Source: Scytonematopsis contorta HA4267-MV1
GTDB lineage: Bacteria; Cyanobacteriota; Cyanobacteriia; Cyanobacteriales; Nostocaceae
Assembly: GCA_019359035.1 (NCBI GenBank)
Contig: JAHHIC010000109.1
Location: 124,001-188,000, forward strand
Reading direction: 5' to 3'
Length of the DNA: 64,000 nt
Shown here: in pieces, positions 42,498-51,437 of the stretch
Numbering within the stretch: the first letter of the stretch is position 1
How the letters are laid out: each line of letters starts with the position of its first letter
Translations under genes and position numbers: made by a program
The notes under the pieces: model-generated
Databases searched by the model: none
Seen by the model: only the letters and a program-made list of their open reading frames with translations
What the model was told of the DNA's origin: nothing

Positions 42498-44687
42498 TTA
42501 GTCAAAATGAGGGTAAACTTCTTGCTCAAATAAATCTTTGATATCTGGATGTTTTTGAGATACCTGACGTACTAATTCTTTGTAATCTTCGCGCACTTTA
42601 ATGTAATAATTTGCTTTGCGACGTCCAATGGTTGGTAACCAAGCAGTATGCAAGGTGAAGGCAAAATCCAGTGAAGGATGGGACAGTTTGCATAGAGGAC
42701 CCTTAGATAAATCATTGGCATTAAAGAGCCAGAATTCATTTTTGTTTTCGTACCATACTGTGCAGATTATATAACCGTCTGTCGCTTTTTCTGCATTACG
42801 GCGAGGGATAAACTGGGGTGAAGATGTTATATGTCCCGGAGGAAATTTATAGCGGTCAATAATTTTTAATGCTTCTGTCGGTGAAGCATGAAGTCGAAAC
42901 AAATAGGCAGGTACTCCCTTGTTTGCGAAATTCAGCACCTTTGACAGAGGAACTTGCCGATATTTATAATCTTTGTACGTATCGACAATAAACTTTGTCA
43001 TTAAGTCTTTCCACAACCCTAACGAAGTCCAGTAAATGTCTTCTAGTCGTTCTAAAGGTTGTCCAGTCTTGGGATACCGCTCTGGATAAGCAAATAGTTC
43101 CACACCCCAAGTACATTCCGCATCAGAAATAAGGTGTGAGGAGAGGATGTTTCCGGTTTCTCCATTAATTACATAGCGTCCCAAGCGCCCAATATCTGTT
43201 TCATTATTTTCCATGCCACATAGGTATGAGGGCACAGGATTTTGAGGGTTGTAAGCGGAAACATCATATTGCCTAATCCATTCACCTACATTCATCCCAC
43301 AAATATGGGCTGCGTGGAGTGTAATGTTTCCCTGAGGGTTGTCGTAGTCCAATAAAAAATGTGCTGTTTCCAAGGGCAACACAACTTTTTGCACTACAAC
43401 TTCAACCTCCTGATTATCATATGCTGGAAATTGTCCTGCTTTTAAATCAGCACGACGCACTATATAAAGTATGGAATCAGGTGAAACAGCACCTTCCAAC
43501 AGGTTTCTCAGTTGTACTTCAACTTTTTTATTTTCTGGAAAAGGGTTATTGAGTACTTGTTCTAATCCCGTAGTAAAGGCTGTATCCATTAGCACAATAT
43601 AATCTCTCGTGATGCCAATCTGATGCATACTTTGGTTGATTGGTACAGAGGAACCATCAGGTAGAACTAGCTTCCACCGTTCCAAAGCGCCTGCGCCATC
43701 CCAAGAAATCAAATAAACAAAGTTCTCAATTTTTAAGTTAGTAAGCCTCTCAATAAATCTCACATAGAGTTGTAAGGAAGTTTGGAAAGATTGAGAGAAT
43801 AAATCAAAAATATCTTTGAGGAGATTGGTTCCGAGAAATGAACCAAGTGCAGTTAAGAAATCGTCCACTTCGTTGGGAAGTTGCTCCAGGTCATAAATGA
43901 AAGGAATGGTGTCTAAAAAATTAGCTAATGACCTACCATAATTAACAGTGAACATCTTGTGTTTATGAGGGTCAAAAACAGGATGAGCCGTACTCAAGAA
44001 AGCTGGAAAGGGAGCATTATAACCATTCAACTCTGGCTGCCATTCTTGATTAGTACCAATGGGAGTAACAACCTCTAGAGTTTCAGTATCAATTTCATAA
44101 GGACGACCTGCATCATAAGTAACCAGTAACCGCTCTTGGGAGTCTTGGGAAAACTTCATTGGTAGAAAAGCTGTATTTAGCTGGTTACGAACACCCAAGG
44201 ACAAAGAAAATCTGGTGATGCCATGATTACGAAAACGATACTTGTCATACTTTGAGCCATGACGAGTTGCCTTGTCAGCGTAGTAATCAGGTGGTTTGAC
44301 AATACGAGTTGTTAATCTCACTTCATCTTGAGAATCAAAATCCAGACGATAAATCATTCCATCACCACACAACAGGGAATCTCCATTGGTATAAGGAAGA
44401 CCATCCGAGTCAACAGTCCCACTTGGAGCAACCATGAAAACATGTCCCTGCAAATCAACAGGGAGATTTCCGCAAATTTTCATTTGGATATCTACGAGTT
44501 CACATCGACTAGCAGTCATGATGGACTCTGGAACTTTAGGACAACAATTAAAATGTTGGTTATTAGTGTCAATACAATGCTGCTGTAATGGAATGGATTG
44601 GGGAGAATCGACATTCTTGACACCCGTCGTATCCCCAACTACCTCTATTGTGCTTTTGGGGGGTTGGTAGTTGTTAGTGTGTTTCAT
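42498..44687 (-). CDS. Carotenoid oxygenase family protein
   Basis: 729 residues, longer than the usual 480-550 of cyanobacterial carotenoid cleavage dioxygenases. The four iron-ligand histidines fit H235 (STAHPVFDP), H355 (QSMHQIGIT), H458 or H461 (TLHAAH) and H680 (FTLHTAWLP). Extra length lies at the N terminus (about 60 residues, polar) and in insertions such as 245-325. It resembles the lignostilbene-dioxygenase-like subgroup. Substrate and cleavage site are unknown. No membrane segment is evident. Confidence 0.85.
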   Translation of the reverse strand: MKHTNNYQPPKSTIEVVGDTTGVKNVDSPQSIPLQQHCIDTNNQHFNCCPKVPESIMTASRCELVDIQMKICGNLPVDLQGHVFMVAPSGTVDSDGLPYTNGDSLLCGDGMIYRLDFDSQDEVRLTTRIVKPPDYYADKATRHGSKYDKYRFRNHGITRFSLSLGVRNQLNTAFLPMKFSQDSQERLLVTYDAGRPYEIDTETLEVVTPIGTNQEWQPELNGYNAPFPAFLSTAHPVFDPHKHKMFTVNYGRSLANFLDTIPFIYDLEQLPNEVDDFLTALGSFLGTNLLKDIFDLFSQSFQTSLQLYVRFIERLTNLKIENFVYLISWDGAGALERWKLVLPDGSSVPINQSMHQIGITRDYIVLMDTAFTTGLEQVLNNPFPENKKVEVQLRNLLEGAVSPDSILYIVRRADLKAGQFPAYDNQEVEVVVQKVVLPLETAHFLLDYDNPQGNITLHAAHICGMNVGEWIRQYDVSAYNPQNPVPSYLCGMENNETDIGRLGRYVINGETGNILSSHLISDAECTWGVELFAYPERYPKTGQPLERLEDIYWTSLGLWKDLMTKFIVDTYKDYKYRQVPLSKVLNFANKGVPAYLFRLHASPTEALKIIDRYKFPPGHITSSPQFIPRRNAEKATDGYIICTVWYENKNEFWLFNANDLSKGPLCKLSHPSLDFAFTLHTAWLPTIGRRKANYYIKVREDYKELVRQVSQKHPDIKDLFEQEVYPHFD

Positions 44688-45003
44688 CTTAATAATTCTA
44701 AGCTATTGGCTATTTTTTGCAAATTTCAACTGATGGAGCTTTAGTCCGTAAACATAAAACCCACATTCCTCATCACAACTGTCACACGCAAACCAAGGCT
44801 TGTCATTAGTACCCAAGAACTAAGTATTTTGAGTATTTTATATAACAATAAATAATTTCAAGCGTAGTCTTGCTTATCTGTATCGGGAACATCTTGATTT
44901 ATTGCAGTGTCTATGTATTTAGTGTTTGGGATTTAAAACTAACTCTTGTGGGGTGTAAGTCCCTTACACCCGACTGTGATTGACTAACCTGAAATTTGCT
45001 GTA
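44688..45003. other. Intergenic region with GGTGTAAG/CTTACACC hairpin
   Basis: 316 bp without an ORF. A perfect 8-bp stem GGTGTAAG / CTTACACC (44952-44970) lies near the end of the pentapeptide gene. There is no T run on either side strong enough for a confident terminator call. Confidence 0.5.
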
Positions 45004-45513
45004 TCATTCGCAGAACAACGTTTCTTTGGTGTCGCGTCCAGTAATTGGGTTAGTGCCTTTTGCTATTTTACAAAGTTTGGCTTGCTCGTCATCGCGCAGC
45101 AACACGTCTGTAAAATCAGCACCATCGATGGTGGCTCCGTCAAACCTCGCGCTGGCTGCAAAGGCTCCTTCTAGTATGGCGTTTGTCAAATTGGCTTTAA
45201 TTAAACGCGCAGAATCTAAGGTAGCATTTCTCAGGTCAGCACCTGTTAAATTTGCTGACTCTAAGTTGGCAGCAAAAAAGCTGACTCCTTGCAAATTAGA
45301 GTTGCTAAAGTTACTCTGTTTTAGATTTGCTTTGGTAAAGCTAGAGTCCGTTAAATCCCGTCCAGAAAAATCAGCCTCTACCAAAATTTCTTTGTTGTAC
45401 TCAAGCGCTAATGCTTTGGAAGCAAAACCTAACGGCGGTATTATGCAAAGTAATGCTCCAACCAATAAACTGACTATAATTGTCCGAATCTGACTGCTTA
45501 ATTTAATTTTCAT
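45004..45513 (-). CDS. Lumenal pentapeptide-repeat protein
   Basis: 169 residues from ATG 45513. A signal peptide (about 1-35, ending SKALA) precedes about 14 pentapeptide units of A(D/N)LXX type (ANLKQSNFSNSNLQG, ANLESANLTGADLRN), forming a right-handed beta helix. The ending LCKIAKGTNPITGRDT with two Cys matches remembered thylakoid-lumen pentapeptide proteins (TL15/TL17 type). Function is unknown. The frame runs to 45546, which would overlap the divergent yraN start. The inner start leaves a 14-bp shared promoter gap, so transcripts of the two genes must overlap. Confidence 0.82.
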   Translation of the reverse strand: MKIKLSSQIRTIIVSLLVGALLCIIPPLGFASKALALEYNKEILVEADFSGRDLTDSSFTKANLKQSNFSNSNLQGVSFFAANLESANLTGADLRNATLDSARLIKANLTNAILEGAFAASARFDGATIDGADFTDVLLRDDEQAKLCKIAKGTNPITGRDTKETLFCE

Positions 45514-45527
45514 CGTATTTTTCACCA

Positions 45528-46061
45528 ATGGCAAACCATCCTTCATCTAATTATCGCGGTATCGGTAACGCAGGAGAAGACCTGGTAACCCAATGGTTGC
45601 AATCTATAGGTTGGATAATTTTACATCGCCAATGGCGTTGTCGCTTTGGGGAAATTGATATTATTGCCCAAATGAGTGAAGAAACACGACGGATGAAACA
45701 AGCAGAAGTTTTGGACAGCGTTCCTAATTCTTTTATCTCTACTTTTGACTCTACTTCCACGTACTCATATCCAATATTGGCTTTTGTGGAAGTGAAAACT
45801 CGTTCTAGAGGGAATTTAGATGTGGGAGGCAGAAGTGCGATCGCCTTTTCAAAACAAGAGAAACTTTGGCGTACAGCCGAGATGTTTCTGACACAGTATC
45901 CGGAAAAGGCGGATTATGATTGCCGCTTTGATGTTGCGATTGTGTGTTGTCAACGTACATCGAAAAAAACTAATGCCGAAACAGAAGCTAAGCAGGAAGT
46001 TCGGGGATACGACTTAATATTGGAAGAATATATCCCAGGGGCGTTCCTCGGAAACTATTAA
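45528..46061 (+). CDS. YraN-family (UPF0102) endonuclease-like protein
   Basis: 177 residues. It has a restriction-endonuclease-like fold: G-x-x-x-E near the N terminus (GNAGEDLVTQWL), GEIDIIA, and FVEVKTRS, the acidic and E-x-K residues of a PD-(D/E)xK site. A loop of about 40 residues between GEIDIIA and FVEVKTRS is longer than usual. The family is conserved near rnhB/ribosomal genes in many bacteria with unsettled function. A HIP1 octamer (45837-45844) is inside the gene. Confidence 0.85.
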   Translation: MANHPSSNYRGIGNAGEDLVTQWLQSIGWIILHRQWRCRFGEIDIIAQMSEETRRMKQAEVLDSVPNSFISTFDSTSTYSYPILAFVEVKTRSRGNLDVGGRSAIAFSKQEKLWRTAEMFLTQYPEKADYDCRFDVAIVCCQRTSKKTNAETEAKQEVRGYDLILEEYIPGAFLGNY

Positions 46062-46160
46062 TAATGGCTACTGGAAAACTGATGTAAAAATTTTTCGTTC
46101 ACTATTAGCTATTAGCAATCACTAATTCACAGCAATTTTGATACCACTAATAGCATTTTT

Positions 46161-46550
46161 TTACGCCAGTGTTTCTGGACAGTAACCTAATCCCCGGACG
46201 AACTGCTGCCGGAAAGCTTCTATCTCCCCTTTTTCTGGGTTGCCATGCGAAACAATTGCTACTTGGTAGCGACGCATAACATCAACAGCTGACTGTCCAG
46301 CTTCTAAACTCCAAAATGCCATTTGTACGCGCATTGGTGGTTCGTAGCTTATTCCTAATTCATTAAAGAAAGCTCGAATGTCTCCATCCATTTGGTCACA
46401 AAGGGGGTATTTGAACTTAATTCTAACCACCCAACCATCTATTTGATGAATAACAGTCACGAAAGAAACGGGAATTTCTGGCTTGCCGTGCAAAAATTGG
46501 ACTAACCGGAGGGTTAAACTGGCGTTGGCTAAGTAGTATAAATGTTCCAT
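46161..46550 (-). CDS. Conserved hypothetical protein
   Basis: 129 residues, function not recognised. Segments MEHLYYLANASLTLRLVQFL, VSFVTVIHQIDGWVVRIKFK and MRVQMAFWSLEAGQSAVD suggest a small alpha/beta fold without signal or membrane segment. I see no metal or catalytic motif. A hairpin lies upstream of its start (46617-46641). Confidence 0.6.
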   Translation of the reverse strand: MEHLYYLANASLTLRLVQFLHGKPEIPVSFVTVIHQIDGWVVRIKFKYPLCDQMDGDIRAFFNELGISYEPPMRVQMAFWSLEAGQSAVDVMRRYQVAIVSHGNPEKGEIEAFRQQFVRGLGYCPETLA

Positions 46551-46616
46551 ATGGGTACTGGGTTTGGTGCTTGAGATTTAAAGCCAATCCTATATATCTA
46601 TTATTGGAAAAAACCT

Positions 46617-46641
46617 TGCATTTACTGTTAGGGTAAATGCA
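46617..46641. repeat. Perfect 9-bp hairpin, orientation unclear
   Basis: Arms TGCATTTAC / GTAAATGCA with loop TGTTAGG. T runs lie on both sides (six T on the minus strand, five T after CCCG on the plus strand), so it could be a bidirectional terminator or an operator upstream of the 46161 gene. Confidence 0.5.
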
Positions 46642-46808
46642 CCCGTTTTTGTATGGGGAGGTCTACCCAATTTTTTACGTTACTAATTATATATACATAC
46701 GTGTTACTTATAGATATGTATATAAATTTTTACGGATTATATTGACCTCGGATGACTTAAAATTATTTAGTAAAGATAAGCTAAAGTTAGCTTTTTTCAA
46801 GTAGACCG

Positions 46809-47987
46809 ATGCAGCAAGAGTCATTACAGGGCAATGTGAAAAATACTTCCAGCTCAGCGTCAGAGGATTTTAAATTAAAATCTAGGAACTATGACCGTTT
46901 TATATCTGGATATGATTACATACTTCCTCCAGAATTAATAGCCCAAAATCCAGCTAACCCTAGGGATAGTTCTCGTTTGCTGGTAGTAAATTCACCGAGT
47001 ACAGGTGTAGAATTAGCTCCTTTACATCAAATATTCCGCGATTTGCCGGATATATTGCAGACGGGGGATTTGCTGATAATGAATAACACAAAAGTTATTC
47101 CAGCGAGATTATACGGACGTAAATCTACAGGTGCTGAGGTAGAGGTTTTACTTTTGGAAGAAAGAGGATATAACTGCTGGTTAGCATTAGTAAAACCAGG
47201 GAGACGCTTTAAACAAGATTCACAAATTATTTTTGAACCCCGAACTCCAACTCCCAACTCCCAACTCCCAATTCCCAACATTATCGCCACAGTTATAGGT
47301 ACAGATGAAGCAACTGGAGGGCGTTTATTACAATTTGATGTTCCAGAAGGAAAACCTTTGGTGCAAATGTTAGAGTTTTTTGGTGAAGTTCCACTACCCC
47401 CGTATATTACACAATCCCAAGCTGAGAGCGAACAATATCAAACAGTTTATGCTGAAACTCCGGGAGCGATTGCAGCACCAACAGCGGGGTTACACTTTAC
47501 ACCGGAATTATTAGAACGGCTGCGCGACAAAGGTATAAATCAAGCCTTTTTGACCTTGCATGTTGGAGTAGGGACATTTCGTCCAGTAGAAGTAGAAGAT
47601 GTTACTACCCACGTTATGCATGAAGAGTGGATTGAAGTTCCTGGGGAGACTGTAGAAAAAATCCGTGCGACCAAAGCTGCTGGGGGTAGAATTATCGCAG
47701 TGGGAACAACGGCTGTTCGTGCTTTAGAAGGAGCAGCTAGTATATCAGGGAAATTAGAACCCTATTGCGGTAAAACTAACCTATTTATTTATCCCGGTTA
47801 TGAATGGCAAGTAGTTGAAGGTTTGATTACTAATTTCCACTTACCCCGTTCTAGTCTGTTGATGTTAGTAAGCGCTTTAATTGGTCGTTTGAGGTTGCTA
47901 AGTATTTATCAAGAAGCCGTTGAGCAAAAATATCGCTTTTACTCTTTTGGTGATGCCATGATAATTTTGCCAGAAGGGAGAGGCTAA
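46809..47987 (+). CDS. queA: S-adenosylmethionine:tRNA ribosyltransferase-isomerase
   Basis: 392 residues, longer than the usual 340-360. QueA makes epoxyqueuosine in tRNA wobble positions. Conserved parts: YDYILPPELIAQNPA, PRDSSRLLVVN, LIMNNTKVIPARLYG, GAIAAPTAGLHFTPELL and NFHLPRSSLLMLVSALIG. Two additions explain the extra length: about 30 residues before the YDYILPP start, and an in-frame proline-rich segment (PTPNSQLPIPN) encoded by CAACTCC heptamers at 47247-47280. The segment sits between the early barrel strands, in what should be a surface loop. Confidence 0.92.
   Translation: MQQESLQGNVKNTSSSASEDFKLKSRNYDRFISGYDYILPPELIAQNPANPRDSSRLLVVNSPSTGVELAPLHQIFRDLPDILQTGDLLIMNNTKVIPARLYGRKSTGAEVEVLLLEERGYNCWLALVKPGRRFKQDSQIIFEPRTPTPNSQLPIPNIIATVIGTDEATGGRLLQFDVPEGKPLVQMLEFFGEVPLPPYITQSQAESEQYQTVYAETPGAIAAPTAGLHFTPELLERLRDKGINQAFLTLHVGVGTFRPVEVEDVTTHVMHEEWIEVPGETVEKIRATKAAGGRIIAVGTTAVRALEGAASISGKLEPYCGKTNLFIYPGYEWQVVEGLITNFHLPRSSLLMLVSALIGRLRLLSIYQEAVEQKYRFYSFGDAMIILPEGRG
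47247..47280. repeat. CAACTCC tandem repeat inside queA
   Basis: About five heptamer-like units (CAACTCC, CAATTCC) in frame with queA, coding PTPNSQLPIPN. It is the only tandem repeat I found wholly inside a conserved coding region. Confidence 0.88.
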
Positions 47988-48356
47988 GTGCTATGACTGT
48001 CATTGCGTTCACGAAGTGCTCCCTCTTAGGGAGTGGAGGAACGACGAAGCAATCTCATAATCTATGTTTATTGTAAGAAGCTGAAACTGTCATTGCGTTA
48101 GGAGTATCCCAATTTTGCAAAAAACCCTGAAATAAATTATCCGAAGCGGACGCTGGCGCGAACGGGCTAAAAGCTTAAACCCGTTGAAACGGGTTGAAGA
48201 ACTAATTTTAGTTAGCTTTAGTGTTCCTTTAGCTTTTAGCCCGAAAGACCAAGTACTTCAAATCTAAAAAGTCTGACTTGATAAAAAATATTTTCACTTG
48301 AAGATAGTTGATTTAAGAAACTAAAATATAGTCATATCGTTAGTAAATTACTTAAG
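47988..48356. repeat. Intergenic repeat cluster before the R-M genes
   Basis: 369 bp without a gene. It contains TGTCATTGCGTTCACGAAGTG (shared with 56494), GCGGACGCTGGCGCGAACGGG, and an inverted repeat GGGCTAAAAGC ... GCTTTTAGCCC (48165-48242) with a nested AACCCGTTGAAACGGGTT hairpin. It is related to the cluster at 35535. Confidence 0.75.
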
Positions 48357-49451
48357 ATGGTAAATTATCGTAAAACATTTACAGAGCTAGAAAAAGCTGG
48401 ATCTAAATTTTGGCCTACAGAACTCTCAGAGAAAGAAGCACAGTTAAGCGCAATACCTCTTTTGATAGAGACGCACGAAACATTCATTAATATTTTAAGT
48501 GTGAATGTGTCAAGTATTGAAGAATTTTTTAGTACGATTGAATCTTCTAACTTACCTGCCAATTTATTTTTGAAGCATTTAGTCATTCTTTCTGACTTTG
48601 GTGGAGAGATGCTAAGGCGAGTCAGCAATGAGTTTGTAAATTTATTTCCTCAAGGGAAGTTTAATTATTATTGGCTAGGGGAAGATAAAACATATAATTT
48701 TAAAAACTTTGATAATATAAACAAAAAACTTGTAGCGAAGTTTAGTAATGAAAAGTTAAAAATACGTGATAAGGATTTATCTATAACAATACAGAAGCAC
48801 GCATCATCAGCAACTGGTAATATTTTAAGTAATTCACAAAAAGATATTATTGCTTTACTTTTATTTGGTAGTGCTTACTCTAGTGGTAGCGAAGACGAAA
48901 ATGATGTTGCTTCAATTTTAGCAAAATGTGAGATTGGTTCATATTTAGGTAAGCCAGATGAGCTAAATAAATTTCTTAAACAACGTTATATTTATGTTAG
49001 TAGAGTTACAGCGGGAGCCACATCGAATAGCCTTGGTCAAATTGCCCAGAAATATGTAGCAGACTTCATAAAACAAAATATTAGTCAAAGTTCAGTAAAG
49101 ATTAAATCAGGTAGTAGACTACCAAGAGTTACTCACACAGATGAAGCAACGGGAAGATTAACCTCATTTGATATTGTTGTCACAAATGATACTAAATATG
49201 TTGCTGTAGAAGTTAGTTTTCAGGTAACTACAAATAGCGTGATAGAGAGAAAAAGTGGGCAAGCAAAGTCTAGGTATGAGCAAGTTGAATATGCAGGACA
49301 TAAAATTGCTTACGTAATAGACGGAGCAGGGAATTTTGAAAGACGTAGCGCTATAACAAATATTTGCTCATATAGTCATTGTACAGTAGCTTTTTCTAGT
49401 AGTGAATTAAGTATTCTTTGTAATTTTATACAAGATTTTTTGAATTCGTAG
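48357..49451 (+). CDS. Putative type II restriction endonuclease
   Basis: 364 residues. The call rests mainly on context: 48 bp upstream of a cytosine-5 DNA methyltransferase on the same strand. The C-terminal part has a PD-(D/E)xK-like site, SFDIVV followed by YVAVEVSFQ, with D and E-V-S in place of E-x-K. The N-terminal 150 residues are helical and unassigned. AT content is higher than in the flanking housekeeping genes, consistent with acquisition. Specificity is unknown. Confidence 0.72.
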   Translation: MVNYRKTFTELEKAGSKFWPTELSEKEAQLSAIPLLIETHETFINILSVNVSSIEEFFSTIESSNLPANLFLKHLVILSDFGGEMLRRVSNEFVNLFPQGKFNYYWLGEDKTYNFKNFDNINKKLVAKFSNEKLKIRDKDLSITIQKHASSATGNILSNSQKDIIALLLFGSAYSSGSEDENDVASILAKCEIGSYLGKPDELNKFLKQRYIYVSRVTAGATSNSLGQIAQKYVADFIKQNISQSSVKIKSGSRLPRVTHTDEATGRLTSFDIVVTNDTKYVAVEVSFQVTTNSVIERKSGQAKSRYEQVEYAGHKIAYVIDGAGNFERRSAITNICSYSHCTVAFSSSELSILCNFIQDFLNS

Positions 49452-49499
49452 CTGAATTAGTGTAATATTCATAAATAGAATTATGTTGAAAATCATAAA

Positions 49500-50801
49500 A
49501 TGGAAAAGATACGATTTATTGACTTATTTTCTGGTATCGGAGGAATCCGGTTAGCATTTGAGCAAGCTGCAAACTCAATGAATTTAGAGACAAGGTGTGT
49601 ACTGAGTAGCGAAATAAAAGCTGATGCTAAGCTGGTATATGAAAATAACTTTAAAGAAATACCTCAGGGAGATATTAAAAATATAGCTGAACTGCCAGAG
49701 CATGATGTATTATTAGCAGGTTTTCCATGTCAGTCATTTTCCTATGCTGGTAAAAAAGAGGGGTTTGGGGATACGAGAGGAACATTATTTTTTGAGATAA
49801 TAAGACTTATAGATAGTTATAAGCCAACAGCATTTATTTTTGAAAATGTTAGAGGTTTATATGCTCACGATAATGGTAATACATTAGAAACTATAAGATA
49901 TGAAATGCGGAAAAGAGGCTATAGTTTTGAGACATTACTACTAAATAGTGTGAATTTTGGTTTACCACAAAATCGTGTCAGACTTTATTTAGTAGGTTTT
50001 TTAAATAAAAAGCCTAAATTAAGTTTAGTCTCTGATTTAGGCCCACAAGATTCTCACTCATACAATCATCAGCAGCTTTCTTTATTTAATACATTTACTC
50101 AACCTCCTATAGTCGCAGATATTTTAGAAGATAACCCTGATTCAAAATACAATTGTTCTTCGGATTTTGTTAATGCGCTAAAAAAAGTTATTAATAATAA
50201 TTTTAATCACTTACATGGGTGTAGATTAATTGATTACAGAGGCGGAAATTCGATTCATTCATGGGAACTTGGGCTTAGAGGAGAATGTAGCAGAGAAGAA
50301 ATTGAATTAATGAATATTTTTATTTTGAAGCGAAGAAATAAAGAATTTGGCAATCATCAAGATGGTAAACTTTTAACTCAAGAACAAATTGCGAGCTTCT
50401 TTAAGCATTCTAAGCTAGAAAATATTCTAGAATCTTTGGTACAAAAAAAATATTTACAAGTAGTTAATAATAAGTATAAACCCGTTGCAGGTAATTTTTC
50501 ATTTGAAGTCTATAAATTTTTAGACCCAAATAAAATAGCAGTGACCTTAGTTGCTAGCGACGCTAATAGATTGGGGATATATCATAATGGTCGAGTCAGA
50601 AAGATTACTCCCAGAGAAGCCGCAAGACTTCAAGGTTTTCCTGATAGTTTTATTTTGCATCCAAATGATGATAAAGCATATTACCAACTTGGTAATTCGG
50701 TTAGCATTAATGTAGTAGAAGCTGTGGCTAAAGAGGTTTTGATTAATTTGCTTGAAAAGAAAACTCTTATAAAGCAAAAGCTTGATTTTGCTTATACTTA
50801 A
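49500..50801 (+). CDS. DNA (cytosine-5-)-methyltransferase
   Basis: 433 residues. Motif I DLFSGIGGIRLAFEQA (8-23), the catalytic PCQS (76-79), motif VI ENVRG (115-119), motif VIII QNRVRLYLVGF, motif IX TPREAARLQGFP and motif X YQLGNSVSINV are all present. The variable target-recognition region (about 200-345) contains a winged-helix-like segment (LTQEQIASFFKHSKLENILE). It protects against the adjacent endonuclease. Both genes are AT-rich. Confidence 0.93.
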   Translation: MEKIRFIDLFSGIGGIRLAFEQAANSMNLETRCVLSSEIKADAKLVYENNFKEIPQGDIKNIAELPEHDVLLAGFPCQSFSYAGKKEGFGDTRGTLFFEIIRLIDSYKPTAFIFENVRGLYAHDNGNTLETIRYEMRKRGYSFETLLLNSVNFGLPQNRVRLYLVGFLNKKPKLSLVSDLGPQDSHSYNHQQLSLFNTFTQPPIVADILEDNPDSKYNCSSDFVNALKKVINNNFNHLHGCRLIDYRGGNSIHSWELGLRGECSREEIELMNIFILKRRNKEFGNHQDGKLLTQEQIASFFKHSKLENILESLVQKKYLQVVNNKYKPVAGNFSFEVYKFLDPNKIAVTLVASDANRLGIYHNGRVRKITPREAARLQGFPDSFILHPNDDKAYYQLGNSVSINVVEAVAKEVLINLLEKKTLIKQKLDFAYT

Positions 50802-50859
50802 TTCTGTAATTTTATTCTTTCTCAATAATGGTGTGGTAGAAATGATACTGTAATTGTTC

Positions 50860-51174
50860 TCAAGAGGTACTGAGTGAATTACGAGGCTGAATTTTGGCTA
50901 GTTCTTCAGTCTCTGAATCCAAAACGTGATACAAGTCCCAACGTAGTTGCAGGTTCATCCAAAAATTAGCCGAAGTACCGAAGTATTTCCCCAATCGTAG
51001 TGCAATACCAGGAGTTATTGTTTTATCTCCCTGCACCAGTTGATTAATTTCCTGTTCGGGAATATTAATAGCTATGCCAAGTTCCCCAGGAGTAATCGCC
51101 ATTGGAATCAGAAATTCCTCTAAAAGCATTTCTCCAGGATGAGTGGGTTGTCGATGAGTTGGAACACGAATCAT
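50860..51174 (-). CDS. higA: HigA-family antitoxin (XRE-type), orphan
   Basis: 104 residues. HPGEMLLEEFLIPMAITPGE and TPGIALRLGKYFGTSANFWMNLQ are typical of the HigA/VapI helix-turn-helix antitoxins. In higBA operons the toxin gene lies just upstream; here that position (above 51174, minus strand) has no HigB frame but a MITE fragment. The toxin seems to be lost. The C-terminal tail (IQPRNSLSTS) is atypical. Confidence 0.85.
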   Translation of the reverse strand: MIRVPTHRQPTHPGEMLLEEFLIPMAITPGELGIAINIPEQEINQLVQGDKTITPGIALRLGKYFGTSANFWMNLQLRWDLYHVLDSETEELAKIQPRNSLSTS

Positions 51175-51198
51175 GGGTTTTTAGTCTCCAATTTAATT

Positions 51199-51292
51199 TT
51201 AGTGATATATCACAAGCCAGTGACTAAAGTCACTGGCTGGCTGGCTTGTGGTATGCATGATGTTTAATATTTTATTTATAAAAACCCTCTTA
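51199..51292. repeat. MITE-like fragment (third copy)
   Basis: About 94 bp. ACAAGCCAGTGACTAAAGTC and GGCTTGTGGTATGCATGATG, then ATTTTATTTATAAA and CCCTCTTAG, match the right half of the 36896-37212 element. The left arm is only partly present. It sits where the HigB toxin gene would be expected. Confidence 0.8.
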
Positions 51293-51437
51293 GTTATTGA
51301 AGCAAATACCCAAATACAACTTTCCCCCAGGTTTCACCCCATCGGAATTTCCTCGTTGCATTTTCCTGAGAGTTTGACCCAATTTTTGGGAACCCTAACT
51401 TACAAGGATTACGCAACAAGCGCAGGGATAGCGATTC

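Noticed and set aside
46690-46735. AT-rich TATATACATA palindrome as replication origin or operator
   Set aside because: Too AT-rich to separate from chance; no DnaA boxes seen nearby.
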